A DNA stretch of 64,000 nucleotides from Terrisporobacter glycolicus ATCC 14880 = DSM 1288 (lineage in GTDB: Bacteria; Bacillota; Clostridia; Peptostreptococcales; Peptostreptococcaceae). Below the pieces are notes generated by a model. The model ran no database searches. It was not told where the DNA came from and saw only the letters and a program-made list of their open reading frames with translations. A program made the position numbers and the translations under genes. Where the stretch lies: assembly GCF_036812735.1 (NCBI RefSeq), contig NZ_CP117523.1, positions 1,364,001 through 1,428,000 on the forward strand. Direction: 5' to 3'. This document shows, in pieces, positions 45,539-54,792 of the stretch; position 1 is the stretch's first letter, and every line of letters starts with the position of its first letter.

Positions 45539-48500
45539 ATGAGGAATAAAAACACTAAGAAATTAATTAAAAAATTTGTTAGTTCTTTTCTTGCATTTAT
45601 TATGGTATTTACCCTATCTACAGTATCATCAATAAAATCTTTTGCCGAAGAAGTATTAACAGAAAAAGTACATGTGATAGTAGAAAATACTACGTGCTCT
45701 AAAAAAGATGGAGCAGCATGGGATGGAACTTTAGTAGATGATTGGGTAAAAATTGAAGACAATATGACTATGATGGATGCAATAGTTGAGGCATTAGATA
45801 GTGTAGGAGCTACACAAACAGGTGCAGAAAATAATTACATAAGTGAAATCAATGGACTTAAAGAATTTGACGGTGGATCTAGTTCAGGATGGATGGGAAC
45901 AAAAAATGATTGGTTTGTTAATCAAGGATTTGGGGCATTTAAGGTAAAAGCTAATGATGAAATTAGAGTAATGTATACTATTAACTTTGGAGCAGATATA
46001 GGTGGAGATTATAGTAAAAATGATACATCATTAAGAACTATTGATTTTAGTAAAGGAAGTTTATCGCCTAAATTTAGCAGTGAAACGAAGGAATATACAC
46101 TAACACTTGAAGATACTGATAAAATAAATGTAAAACCTACAGCGACTAATAAAAACTATCAAGTAAGAGTATATAAAGGTGAAGATGTAGATACATCAAA
46201 AGAAGGATATAAAAGAAGTGAAGAAATTAAAGTATCAGATGGAGAAACTATAATAGTTATATGTGGTGATAAGTCTTGGCCTGGTTCAAATGCAAGTATC
46301 AAATCTAGTACGTATACATTTAAAATAAAATCAAATATCAAACCAAACACAGCTCCAGTGCCTAACAAAGAAAGTGATAGTGCAAGCATTAATTTAGGTG
46401 AAACTTATTTACTAGATTTGTCTAAAATATTTAGGGATGAGGAAAATGACAAATTAACATATACAGTATCAGTTAATAATAATGAAGAAGTTGACGCAGA
46501 TTCAAATTATTCATTTAAACCAGAAAAAGCAGGAAATTATAAACTAGAATTTAAAGCAAGTGATGGAAGAAAAGCGTCAAAACCTTATATATTAAATCTA
46601 TCAGTAGATGATGGAAAAGCATATGAAATAAAGACTTTAGATACAGAAAATGGACAAATATCAGTAGATGTAAAAGAAGGTAAATTAAATACAAAAGTTA
46701 CTCTAACTGTAAAACCAAATGAAAATTTTGCAATGGATACATTGGAAATAAAAGATAAAGATGGAAATGATATAGAAAGAGAAATAAATCAAGATAAATC
46801 TGATGGTATTAACTATATATATACATTTGAAATGCCTGCTTCCCATGTGAAGGTAAAAGCTACTTTTGGTAAAGCATATACATATAAAATTGAAGGTCAT
46901 GATTGGTATAATATGTTTGCTTTAGAGGTATACAATAGGTATGGTGAAATAGTAAAACCAAAAGAACTTGTAGAAAAATCTTGGGGAGAAAAATATGGTA
47001 ATGGATTTGAGAAAGGATATTACCATCTGACAGCAGGTGAATATAAATATATTTTTTATGGATACGAAAAAAATATAGGAAGAAAAGGAACGTTCAAAGT
47101 AGAAAAAACTAACGAAGAACAATCAAAAACTTTTTTCCCGTTTGAAATATATATAAACGAAAATAAATTAAATGAAAAAGATAGTAATGAAGTAAATATA
47201 GAAATAACAGATCCAGATGGAAATGTACTTGATATAAAGCCAGGATATAAAGAGGAAACATATCAGGATTATTATTATGTGTTAGAAGCTAAAGGAGAAG
47301 ATAAGAAATATAAAATAAAAGTTACTCCAGTAGATGATAATGTAAATTATAGTTTTACTACTCAAAATTGTGACTCAAGCGATCAAATATATGCATATGT
47401 AAGCGCTAGACTTAATGGATCAAATTGTACAAGTACTAGAACAATCAAAGTTTATTTACAATCTAAAGCTGAAGATCCTGTTGAATATAGAGTAAATAAA
47501 GGGGCAGGTCTTCATCTATACAATACATATGGAGAAGCATATAGAGAACTTTTCGAAGTTAAGTCTCTATCAGTAGATACATCAAACAAAGAATATGATA
47601 GTTATAAATTCCAAGTACCTTCAAATAACTATATGTTAGTAGCTGGTGGAGGAGATACGGAATATGTTAAGACAACTAAACCATATTTTTATTTAGATAC
47701 AGAGAAAGTAAAAGAAGCTATTACTATAGATTTAGTAAAAAAAGAAGACTATGAAGAAAATCCATATTCTCGATATAAGGTGGATGATATCTATACAAAT
47801 ATAGTTGACGAAGGTAGCTATATAAATATGAATGTGGGGGATACCCAAAGACTAGAGACATTTCGTGTATGGCAGGGCATGACAAGTCCCGTTTCAAACA
47901 AATTCTTTGAACCAGATAAACATTATGAAGTTATCTATGGAAAAGAATGCTTATCTATAGAAGAAAAAGGTGGAGAAGGTAGAAAATATGTAAATATGAC
48001 TGGTAAAAAAGATGGGATAGCAGTAATTAAATTTACATACGATTCTTTAATTGAAGGTCAAGAAGCAACTAATAACCCTGGATTTGATAAATCAAATATA
48101 TATGGATTTAACGCAATAGATAAGGAGCAAACAGGAATAGTTATAGTAAATGTAGGCGGTAGTAGAGGAGATATAGATCCTAATTTTAAAGTAAGAAATA
48201 GAGACTGGACAAAATACGATACAGTATATTTTACTGGAGATACAACATATCCAGATGGAACAGTAGTAAAAGGTAAGGGATATGGAGAATATAATTTTAC
48301 ACCATCTAAGGGTGTTACAGTAGAAACACATGATCCAATACATATGGATAGTGATTTTGCAAATAATTGGACAAAATACGAAGCAGATAAAAATGGTTCA
48401 TATACTATTAAAGTTAAGACTGGTAGAAATATAGTAAGAATGACATCTGGTGATAATGTAGTATACTATGTATTAGATGCTATGGAAAGTGATATAAGCA

Positions 48501-51500
48501 TATCTAATGATAGCAATAAAGGTAAGGAGCTTAAAGTAGGAGATAAAGCAAGTGTAAGCTTTACAAATTTAGAAGTTCCAATTTATAAAATGGCCGCTAT
48601 ATATAACCCAGGTTTCCCTGATAGAACATACTTAGTATATGACTTAAACGGAGAAACTATAGAAGGTCCTCATAAGCAATATTCTGTAAATAGTCCTTTA
48701 ACATTTACAATAGATAAAAAGGGTACTTATAAATTATCTAAAGGAAAAGTACATGCAGAGCATATGGGAAGTCCTTTAAATACTCATTGTAGTATACCAG
48801 AAGAAGGTCTACCGCCAGACTTTAATGCAGGATATGGAGATAATGATATTTATTTTAATACTATGCCGGATATAGAAATAAGTGTAGATGATGAAGATAC
48901 ATCAATACTAAGAGCGAAAGTATCAGTTAATGATGAAGAAGGCGGAAAGGCGGCAGTAGAAAAAGTAAGTGAAGATACAGAAAAAGGAACAGCAAAATAT
49001 AAATTAACAGCAATAGCAAATGAAAACTATAAATTTGAAGGATGGAGTGTAAAAGGATCAGATAAAATAATATCAACAGATGCAGAATACGAAGTAGAGA
49101 TAGATAAAAATACAGAGTATGTGGCAAACTTTAAGGTAGCATATATAGAAGATAAAACATTAAGATACACAGTATTAGAAGATGGAACATTATCAGTAAA
49201 AGAGCCGTTGGATGAAAATGTTACAGAAGTTATAATTCCATCACAAGTAAAAGGAAGAAAAGTTGTAGAAATAGAAGATAGAGCATTTTATTCTTGTCAA
49301 GAACTAACTAAAGTAGAATTATCCGAAGGGTTAAAAGAAATAAAAGCAAGAGCATTTATGACTTGTATGTTATTAGAGAGTATAGAAATACCAGAAACAG
49401 TAGAAGTAATAGGTCAATCAGCATTTGCCGGTTGTGAAAACATGAAGTCAGCAAAACTACCAAGTAAATCATTAAAAACAATACCAAAATCATTGTTTAA
49501 TGGTTGTAAGTCATTGGAGAGTATAGAAATACCTGAAGGAATAACAGTACTAAAAGATTCAGTGTTTATAAATTGTGTAAGCCTGAGAGAAATAACATTA
49601 CCAAAAAGTTTGACAAATATAGAATATCCTGAAATGGTATTTAGATATTGCGAAGCATTAAAAACGGTAAAAGGATATAAAGGAACATATGCAGAAGAAT
49701 TTGCAAAAAAATATAAATATACATTTATAGACTTAGATGTAAAAATGCCAGTAGCAACAGTATCAGTTAATGATGAAGAAGGTGGAAAGGCGACAGCAGA
49801 AAAAGTAAGTGAAGATACAGAAAAAGGAACAGTAAAGTATAAATTAACAGCAATAGAAAATGAAAACTATAAATTTGAAGGATGGAGTGTAAAAGGAGCA
49901 GATAAAATAGTATCAACAGATGCAGAATACGAAGTAGAGATAGATAAAAATATAGAGTATGTGGCAAACTTTAAGGTAGCATATATAGAAGATAAAACAT
50001 TAAGATACACAGTATTAGAAGATGGAACATTATCAGTGAAAGAGCCGTTGGATGAAAATGTTACAGAAGTTATAATTCCATCAGAAGTAAAAGGAAGAAA
50101 AGTTGTAGAAATAGAAGATAGAGCATTTTATTCTTGTCAAAAACTAACTAAAGTAGAACTACCAGAAGGGTTAAAAGAGATAAAAGCAAGAGCATTTATG
50201 ACTTGCATATTATTAGAGAGTATAGAAATACCGGAAACAGTAGAAGTAATAGGTCAATCAGCATTTGCCGGTTGTGAAAACATGAAGTTAGCAAAATTAC
50301 CAAGTAAATCATTAAAAACAATACCAAAATCATTGTTTAATGGTTGTAAGTCATTGGAGAGTATAGAAATACCAGAAGGAATAACAGTACTAAAAGATTC
50401 AGTGTTTATAAATTGTGTAAGCTTGAGAGAAATAACATTACCAAAGAGTTTAACAAATATAGAGTATCCTGAAATGGTATTTAGATATTGCGAAGCATTA
50501 AAAACGGTAAAAGGATACAAAGGAACATATGCAGAAGAATTTGCAAAAAAATATAACTATACATTTGTATACTTAGATGTAAAAATGCCAGTAGCAACAG
50601 TATCAGTTAATGATAAAAAAGCTGGAAAAGCAACAGTAGAAAAAATAAGTGAAGATTCGGAAAAGAAAACAGTAAAATATAAATTGACAGCAACAGCAAA
50701 TAAAGAATATATATTTATGGGATGGGCATCTAAAGAAGATGAAAGTAAAATAATATCAGAAGATGAAACATACTCAGTAACTATATTAAAAGATAGTGAA
50801 TATGTAGCAATTTTCAAAGAAGAAGGTAAAGACCCACAAGCTACAATTACTGTGACTCCTAAAAAAGGTGGAAGTGCAAAAGCTGAAATGAAATCAATTG
50901 ATAAAAAGGAAGAAACAGCAATATGGACTTTAACAGCAAAAGCTAATACACATTATGAATTTGTAGGATGGATGCTAAAAGGTAAGGATAAAGTAGTATC
51001 AACAAATGCAACATATGAGGTAAAGATAGACAAAGACACAGAATATGTTGCAAAATTTAAATATGTAGGAGAATATCCACAAGTAAGTTTAAATACAAAT
51101 GAAGAAAAATTCGGAAATGTAAGTTTTGAACTAGTAAATCAAAATGAAGACGACTTAACATCTCAGTGGAAGTTAACAGCGACACCAAATAAAGGATATA
51201 AGTTTGTAAAATGGGTAAAATCAGGAAACAAAGATACTATTTTAAGTGAAGATACAGAATATATTGTAACTATAAGTGAGGACACAACATTTATAGCAGT
51301 CTTTGAAAAAGAACAATCAGACAATACGGATGATAATGGACCAACAGATAACGATGATAAGGATGACAACAATAATAATCAATCAAGTGATAATGATAAA
51401 GATAAAGATAATAATAACAACCAATCAGACAATGAAGATAATGACCAATCAAATAACAATACTAATCAAAACACTAATAATGACAATAATTCAAATTCTA

Positions 51501-51607
51501 TAGTTAAAACAGGAGATCAATCATCAATATGGCTTTACAGTGGAATTTGTATTATATCAGTTTGTATATTAGGATTTGTTATATTTAACAGAAGAAAGAG
51601 AAGATAA
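45539..51607 (+). CDS. Giant wall-anchored surface protein: DUF4430, cadherin-like, InlB-B and BspA leucine-rich repeats
   Basis: 2022 residues from the ATG at 45539 (GGGGGAG site). Signal peptide to about residue 37 (KSFAEE). About 38-150: DUF4430 (MTMMDAIVEALDSVG, SSGWMGTKNDWFVN, VKANDEIRVMYT). About 155-260: cadherin-like beta-sandwich. Then Ig/cadherin-like and a long unassigned region. About 1125-1690: two copies of InlB B-repeat (YKLTAIANENYKFEGWSV) plus BspA leucine-rich repeats (SIEIPETVEVIGQSAFAGC). Three or more further InlB-type repeats follow, then an Asp/Asn-rich stalk and a sortase signal IVKTGD, hydrophobic helix and RRKRR. Likely adhesin and corrinoid-binding surface protein; ligand unproven. 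Confidence 0.82.
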   Translation: MRNKNTKKLIKKFVSSFLAFIMVFTLSTVSSIKSFAEEVLTEKVHVIVENTTCSKKDGAAWDGTLVDDWVKIEDNMTMMDAIVEALDSVGATQTGAENNYISEINGLKEFDGGSSSGWMGTKNDWFVNQGFGAFKVKANDEIRVMYTINFGADIGGDYSKNDTSLRTIDFSKGSLSPKFSSETKEYTLTLEDTDKINVKPTATNKNYQVRVYKGEDVDTSKEGYKRSEEIKVSDGETIIVICGDKSWPGSNASIKSSTYTFKIKSNIKPNTAPVPNKESDSASINLGETYLLDLSKIFRDEENDKLTYTVSVNNNEEVDADSNYSFKPEKAGNYKLEFKASDGRKASKPYILNLSVDDGKAYEIKTLDTENGQISVDVKEGKLNTKVTLTVKPNENFAMDTLEIKDKDGNDIEREINQDKSDGINYIYTFEMPASHVKVKATFGKAYTYKIEGHDWYNMFALEVYNRYGEIVKPKELVEKSWGEKYGNGFEKGYYHLTAGEYKYIFYGYEKNIGRKGTFKVEKTNEEQSKTFFPFEIYINENKLNEKDSNEVNIEITDPDGNVLDIKPGYKEETYQDYYYVLEAKGEDKKYKIKVTPVDDNVNYSFTTQNCDSSDQIYAYVSARLNGSNCTSTRTIKVYLQSKAEDPVEYRVNKGAGLHLYNTYGEAYRELFEVKSLSVDTSNKEYDSYKFQVPSNNYMLVAGGGDTEYVKTTKPYFYLDTEKVKEAITIDLVKKEDYEENPYSRYKVDDIYTNIVDEGSYINMNVGDTQRLETFRVWQGMTSPVSNKFFEPDKHYEVIYGKECLSIEEKGGEGRKYVNMTGKKDGIAVIKFTYDSLIEGQEATNNPGFDKSNIYGFNAIDKEQTGIVIVNVGGSRGDIDPNFKVRNRDWTKYDTVYFTGDTTYPDGTVVKGKGYGEYNFTPSKGVTVETHDPIHMDSDFANNWTKYEADKNGSYTIKVKTGRNIVRMTSGDNVVYYVLDAMESDISISNDSNKGKELKVGDKASVSFTNLEVPIYKMAAIYNPGFPDRTYLVYDLNGETIEGPHKQYSVNSPLTFTIDKKGTYKLSKGKVHAEHMGSPLNTHCSIPEEGLPPDFNAGYGDNDIYFNTMPDIEISVDDEDTSILRAKVSVNDEEGGKAAVEKVSEDTEKGTAKYKLTAIANENYKFEGWSVKGSDKIISTDAEYEVEIDKNTEYVANFKVAYIEDKTLRYTVLEDGTLSVKEPLDENVTEVIIPSQVKGRKVVEIEDRAFYSCQELTKVELSEGLKEIKARAFMTCMLLESIEIPETVEVIGQSAFAGCENMKSAKLPSKSLKTIPKSLFNGCKSLESIEIPEGITVLKDSVFINCVSLREITLPKSLTNIEYPEMVFRYCEALKTVKGYKGTYAEEFAKKYKYTFIDLDVKMPVATVSVNDEEGGKATAEKVSEDTEKGTVKYKLTAIENENYKFEGWSVKGADKIVSTDAEYEVEIDKNIEYVANFKVAYIEDKTLRYTVLEDGTLSVKEPLDENVTEVIIPSEVKGRKVVEIEDRAFYSCQKLTKVELPEGLKEIKARAFMTCILLESIEIPETVEVIGQSAFAGCENMKLAKLPSKSLKTIPKSLFNGCKSLESIEIPEGITVLKDSVFINCVSLREITLPKSLTNIEYPEMVFRYCEALKTVKGYKGTYAEEFAKKYNYTFVYLDVKMPVATVSVNDKKAGKATVEKISEDSEKKTVKYKLTATANKEYIFMGWASKEDESKIISEDETYSVTILKDSEYVAIFKEEGKDPQATITVTPKKGGSAKAEMKSIDKKEETAIWTLTAKANTHYEFVGWMLKGKDKVVSTNATYEVKIDKDTEYVAKFKYVGEYPQVSLNTNEEKFGNVSFELVNQNEDDLTSQWKLTATPNKGYKFVKWVKSGNKDTILSEDTEYIVTISEDTTFIAVFEKEQSDNTDDNGPTDNDDKDDNNNNQSSDNDKDKDNNNNQSDNEDNDQSNNNTNQNTNNDNNSNSIVKTGDQSSIWLYSGICIISVCILGFVIFNRRKRR
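48920..49759 (+). repeat. 840-bp tandem coding unit, copy 1
   Basis: Encodes one InlB B-repeat plus one set of BspA leucine-rich repeats (280 residues). It is followed immediately by copy 2; I count about 30 mismatches by eye, near 96 % identity, with no gaps. Confidence 0.92.
49760..50599 (+). repeat. 840-bp tandem coding unit, copy 2
   Basis: Exact 840-bp register with copy 1. A third, diverged start of the unit (InlB-B part only) begins at 50600. Confidence 0.92.
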
Positions 51608-51650
51608 ATATAGGAGATTAATCTAAGTATAGTTATTGAATTAAAAATAA

Positions 51651-51697
51651 GAACGATAGATAAATTTGGCTTTATACAAATTTATCTATCGTTTTTC
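51651..51697. terminator. Bidirectional terminator between surface protein gene and feoB
   Basis: A 17-bp perfect stem (AACGATAGATAAATTTG / CAAATTTATCTATCGTT) with TTT tract; it sits at the stop of the convergent feoB. Confidence 0.88.
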
Positions 51698-53817
51698 TAA
51701 ACAATAATATTATAAATAGTTGTAGTAATGAAACATACTATAAAGGCTATAGCTGTAGGAATTAAAAATCCTAAAGCAGTCCATTTAACACTATTTGTTT
51801 CTTTTTTTATAGTTAGCAGTGTGGTAGCACATGGCCAATGAAGCAAACTAAATAACATCATATTTAAGGCTGTTAAATAAGTCCAACCATTATTTTGAAG
51901 TAATTCACCTAATGCTGATAGTTGATCAAATTCAATCATTTTACCAGTAGCCATATAACTCATAATTAATATAGGTACTACGATTTCATTAGCAGGAAAA
52001 CCTAAGATAAATGCCAGTAAAATAAAGCCGTCAAGTCCTATTAGCTTTCCAAGAGGATCTAAGATATTTGCAGCATGAAATAATATACTCATATCTCCAA
52101 TATATATATTGGCAAAAATCCATGTAATAATTCCTGCTGGAATTGCCACTACAATAGCCCTTCTTAGTACAAATAAGGTTCTATCTATAATAGATGTATA
52201 AATTACTCTCCCGATTTGTGGTGGTCTGTAAGGCGGTAACTCAAGTGTGAAAGTTGAAGGAATTCCTTTTAACAAAGTTTTAGACAATATAAATGAAACA
52301 AGTAAAGTAGTAAGAACACCAACAATTATTAATAGAGTAATAGATAGAGCAGTAACGCTACTAGACATAAAATTACTGCTAATAACTGAGCTAAAAAATA
52401 TGGTCGATATAGCAATTAAAGTAGGAAATCGTCCATTACAAGGAACAAAGTTATTAGTAATTATGGCAATTAATCTCTCTCTTGGGGAGTCAATTATTCT
52501 ACAACCAATAACTCCAGCAGCATTACAACCAAACCCCATACACATAGTTAAACATTGCTTTCCATGACAACAAGCTTTTTTAAATAAATGATCAAGGTTA
52601 AAAGCTACTCTAGGAAGATACCCTAAATCCTCAAGCAATGTAAATAATGGGAAGAAAATAGCCATAGGGGGAAGCATTACTGATACAACCCAAGCTAATG
52701 TTCTATACATTCCATAGGTTAGCATTTCATTTAGCCATATTGGCAATCCAATACTATTTAAAATGTCATAAATTTTTGGTTCTATGGAAAATAGGAGATC
52801 GGAAAGCATGGATGAAGGGACATTTGCACCTTCAATGGTAATCCAAAGCACTCCACAAAGTAAAAGTAGCATAAGAGGAATGCCAAATACTTTAGATGAG
52901 ACAATCTTATCGATTTTTTCATCTCTATCCATGGCGTTTTTATCTGTAATTGTTACAACGTCATCACTTATAACTTTTGCATAGTCATAAGTAGTTTTTG
53001 TAAAGTGGCTTCTTATTTTACTTTTATCAAAAATATCTGGAATTTTACCTTTAACATTATTTAACTCATCTAAAATGTCATTTTCTGTGTAATCATTTAA
53101 AGAAGTCAAAAGACTCTCATCTCCATCAATTAATCTAAGGCCCAACCATCTAGGATTAATTGATGGAACTATACTATATAAATCTTTTGTAATGGAGTTA
53201 ATTATACTTTCAATTTCTTCATCATAATATACTGGTTTATTTTGAAAATTATATTCTCCCTTTGCAACTGTGTTTAGAGTTTCCTTAAGATCATCCATAC
53301 CTAGGCCGCTTCTGGCTGCAGTCAGAACTACAGGAATGCCAAGTTTATCTTCTAGTTTATCTTTGTCAATTTTGATACCTTTTTTCTTCGCTTCATCTAA
53401 TAGATTTAAGCATAAAATTACATTATCTGTAAGTTCCATTACTTGAAAAACAAGATTTAGATTTCTTTCAATACAAGTACTATCACAAACAACAATAACA
53501 GCGTCAGGATTTCCAAAACAAATAAAATCACGAGCTACTATTTCTTCTTGTGATAGAGGAAATAAGGAGTAAGTACCAGGTAAATCTATAAGAGAGTAGT
53601 TAATATCATTATAAGAAAAATCCCCCCTGGCAGTACAAACGGTTTTACCAGGCCAGTTGCCTGTATGTTGCTTTAATCCAGTTAAATAATTAAAAACAGT
53701 ACTTTTACCTGTATTTGGATTGCCAGCTAAAGCAATCATAATTTCGTTATCTTTTTTTTCTATATGGAAAATATCTTCTAAAGATTTTATTTTAGTAGAT
53801 TGTTGCGTTAACCCCAT
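51697..53817 (-). CDS. feoB: Ferrous iron transport protein B
   Basis: GTP-driven Fe2+ importer. 706 residues. N-terminal G domain: G1 GNPNTGKSTVFN, G3 DLPGTYSLFPLS, G4 NLLDEAKKKG; then a helical GDI-like part, then about ten membrane helices with the family's CCHGKQCLTMCMGFGCNAAGVIGCRI cysteine region and NNFVPCNGRFPTL. Full length. It is downstream of feoA by 28 bases on the same strand, with ribosome site GGGGGAT. Divergent from a DtxR/MntR-type regulator. Confidence 0.96.
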   Translation of the reverse strand: MGLTQQSTKIKSLEDIFHIEKKDNEIMIALAGNPNTGKSTVFNYLTGLKQHTGNWPGKTVCTARGDFSYNDINYSLIDLPGTYSLFPLSQEEIVARDFICFGNPDAVIVVCDSTCIERNLNLVFQVMELTDNVILCLNLLDEAKKKGIKIDKDKLEDKLGIPVVLTAARSGLGMDDLKETLNTVAKGEYNFQNKPVYYDEEIESIINSITKDLYSIVPSINPRWLGLRLIDGDESLLTSLNDYTENDILDELNNVKGKIPDIFDKSKIRSHFTKTTYDYAKVISDDVVTITDKNAMDRDEKIDKIVSSKVFGIPLMLLLLCGVLWITIEGANVPSSMLSDLLFSIEPKIYDILNSIGLPIWLNEMLTYGMYRTLAWVVSVMLPPMAIFFPLFTLLEDLGYLPRVAFNLDHLFKKACCHGKQCLTMCMGFGCNAAGVIGCRIIDSPRERLIAIITNNFVPCNGRFPTLIAISTIFFSSVISSNFMSSSVTALSITLLIIVGVLTTLLVSFILSKTLLKGIPSTFTLELPPYRPPQIGRVIYTSIIDRTLFVLRRAIVVAIPAGIITWIFANIYIGDMSILFHAANILDPLGKLIGLDGFILLAFILGFPANEIVVPILIMSYMATGKMIEFDQLSALGELLQNNGWTYLTALNMMLFSLLHWPCATTLLTIKKETNSVKWTALGFLIPTAIAFIVCFITTTIYNIIV

Positions 53818-53845
53818 AATTCTATCCCCCTAAAATAATTAATTA

Positions 53846-54073
53846 TTAAATATAAGACACTAAAATTAAATTACTTTCTTCTTCACGCAAAGCAATCTTA
53901 CTACCACGGATGTTATAAACTGTTAAATTATTCTTAGGACCCTTTCTAAGTACATCTATTTCGGCTCCTTCGGTTAAACCTAAAGCTAGCATTCTTTCTT
54001 TTAAATTTCCTGTAGAAAGTAATCCCTCCACTTTAACAGTATTTTTTATTTGAATGTCTGTAAGTTTTTTCAT
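53846..54073 (-). CDS. feoA: Ferrous iron transport protein A
   Basis: 75 residues, SH3-like FeoA. MKKLTDIQIKNTVKVEGLLSTGNLKERMLALGLTEGAEIDVLRKGPKNNLTVYNIRGSKIALREEE carries the family pattern (LxxxGLxxGxxIxVxxxxP..xPxxVxxxGxxIALR). It supports FeoB activity at the membrane. TTGGAGGTG lies before the ATG. First gene of the feoAB operon; regulation is likely by iron through the intergenic palindrome at 54201. Confidence 0.95.
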   Translation of the reverse strand: MKKLTDIQIKNTVKVEGLLSTGNLKERMLALGLTEGAEIDVLRKGPKNNLTVYNIRGSKIALREEESNLILVSYI

Positions 54074-54200
54074 ATTGCACCTCCAATTATTTATATCTAA
54101 AAATTTAGAAAAGTCATTACCTAAGATGATTCTAAAACATAAAAATTTTGTGCTACAAACTTATCTGAAATAAAGTAAAGATGTGTCGTTGCACTGAGTT

Positions 54201-54214
54201 TTAGCTTAAGCTAA
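54201..54214. promoter_or_regulatory. Perfect palindrome between feoA and the DtxR/MntR-type gene, candidate metal-regulator operator
   Basis: TTAGCTTAAGCTAA is a perfect 14-base palindrome. Its TTAG...CTAA ends and AT-rich centre resemble DtxR/IdeR boxes (TTAGGTTAGCCTAACCTAA). It lies 113 bases before the regulator start and 128 bases from feoA, where a shared control site is expected. Confidence 0.55.
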
Positions 54215-54313
54215 CATTCTTAATTTAAACTATGCGCCTTGTGCTAAAAGTGTTCAAAAAAGATAGTAATATTTAAAACTTATTAGAAATATAAAATTAT
54301 AGGAGGGGTTTTT

Positions 54314-54781
54314 GTGAGTAGAAGAGAGGATTATTATACGTTTAATGAATACATGAAAAATAATAAATTGACACCTAGTGAAGAGGATTATATTGAGATG
54401 ATTTATAGATTAAATCTTGAAAATGATAAGGTACAAGTTAAAGATATCTCTAATAAACTCAATATTAAACCACCCTCAGTTACAAAAATGATAAAAAAAC
54501 TAAATGATAAGAACATGTTGATTTATAAAAAGTATGATAGTATTGAACTAACTTCTTTGGGAGAAAGCGTAGGAGAAAAACTATTAAGCAGGCATAATAC
54601 CATAAAAGAATTTTTAACTATTCTTGGTATAAAAGAATCTATTCATGAGGAAACAGAAACTATAGAACATACAATAAATGTTGAAACATTGATGAAAATT
54701 GAAGAGCTAATAAACTTTTTTAGAAATAATGAAGATGTTTTAAGTAGGCTTAAATCATATCAAGAGGAAAATAAAAATTGA
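54314..54781 (+). CDS. DtxR/MntR-family metal-dependent repressor
   Basis: 155 residues. Winged helix at about 15-75 (VQVKDISNKLNIKPPSVTKMIKKLNDKNML) and metal-binding dimerisation domain. Residues matching the MntR ligand set are visible: Asp and Glu in EDYIEMIY, His in SRHNTIKEF, and Glu/Glu/His in EETETIEHT. The Glu in EDYIEM is MntR-like; DtxR/IdeR has Met there. It lacks the SH3 tail of DtxR. Adjacency to feoAB suggests iron control, while the ligand set allows Mn. GTG start after AGGAGGGG by 5 bases. Confidence 0.88.
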   Translation: MSRREDYYTFNEYMKNNKLTPSEEDYIEMIYRLNLENDKVQVKDISNKLNIKPPSVTKMIKKLNDKNMLIYKKYDSIELTSLGESVGEKLLSRHNTIKEFLTILGIKESIHEETETIEHTINVETLMKIEELINFFRNNEDVLSRLKSYQEENKN

Positions 54782-54792
54782 AGGGTGATATC

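Noticed and set aside
48927-49967. Duplicate minus-strand ORFs at 48927-49127 and 49767-49967
   Set aside because: They are mirror images of the 840-bp repeat in the sense surface gene, with Leu/His-rich nonsense translation and no start signals.
48920-50599. Possible CRISPR-like or other repeat array
   Set aside because: The repeats are 840-bp coding units in frame, not short repeats with spacers; no cas genes are seen anywhere in the window.
51303-51503. Plus-strand ORF in the Asp/Asn-rich stalk region
   Set aside because: It is a frame-shifted reading of the low-complexity stalk of the surface protein.
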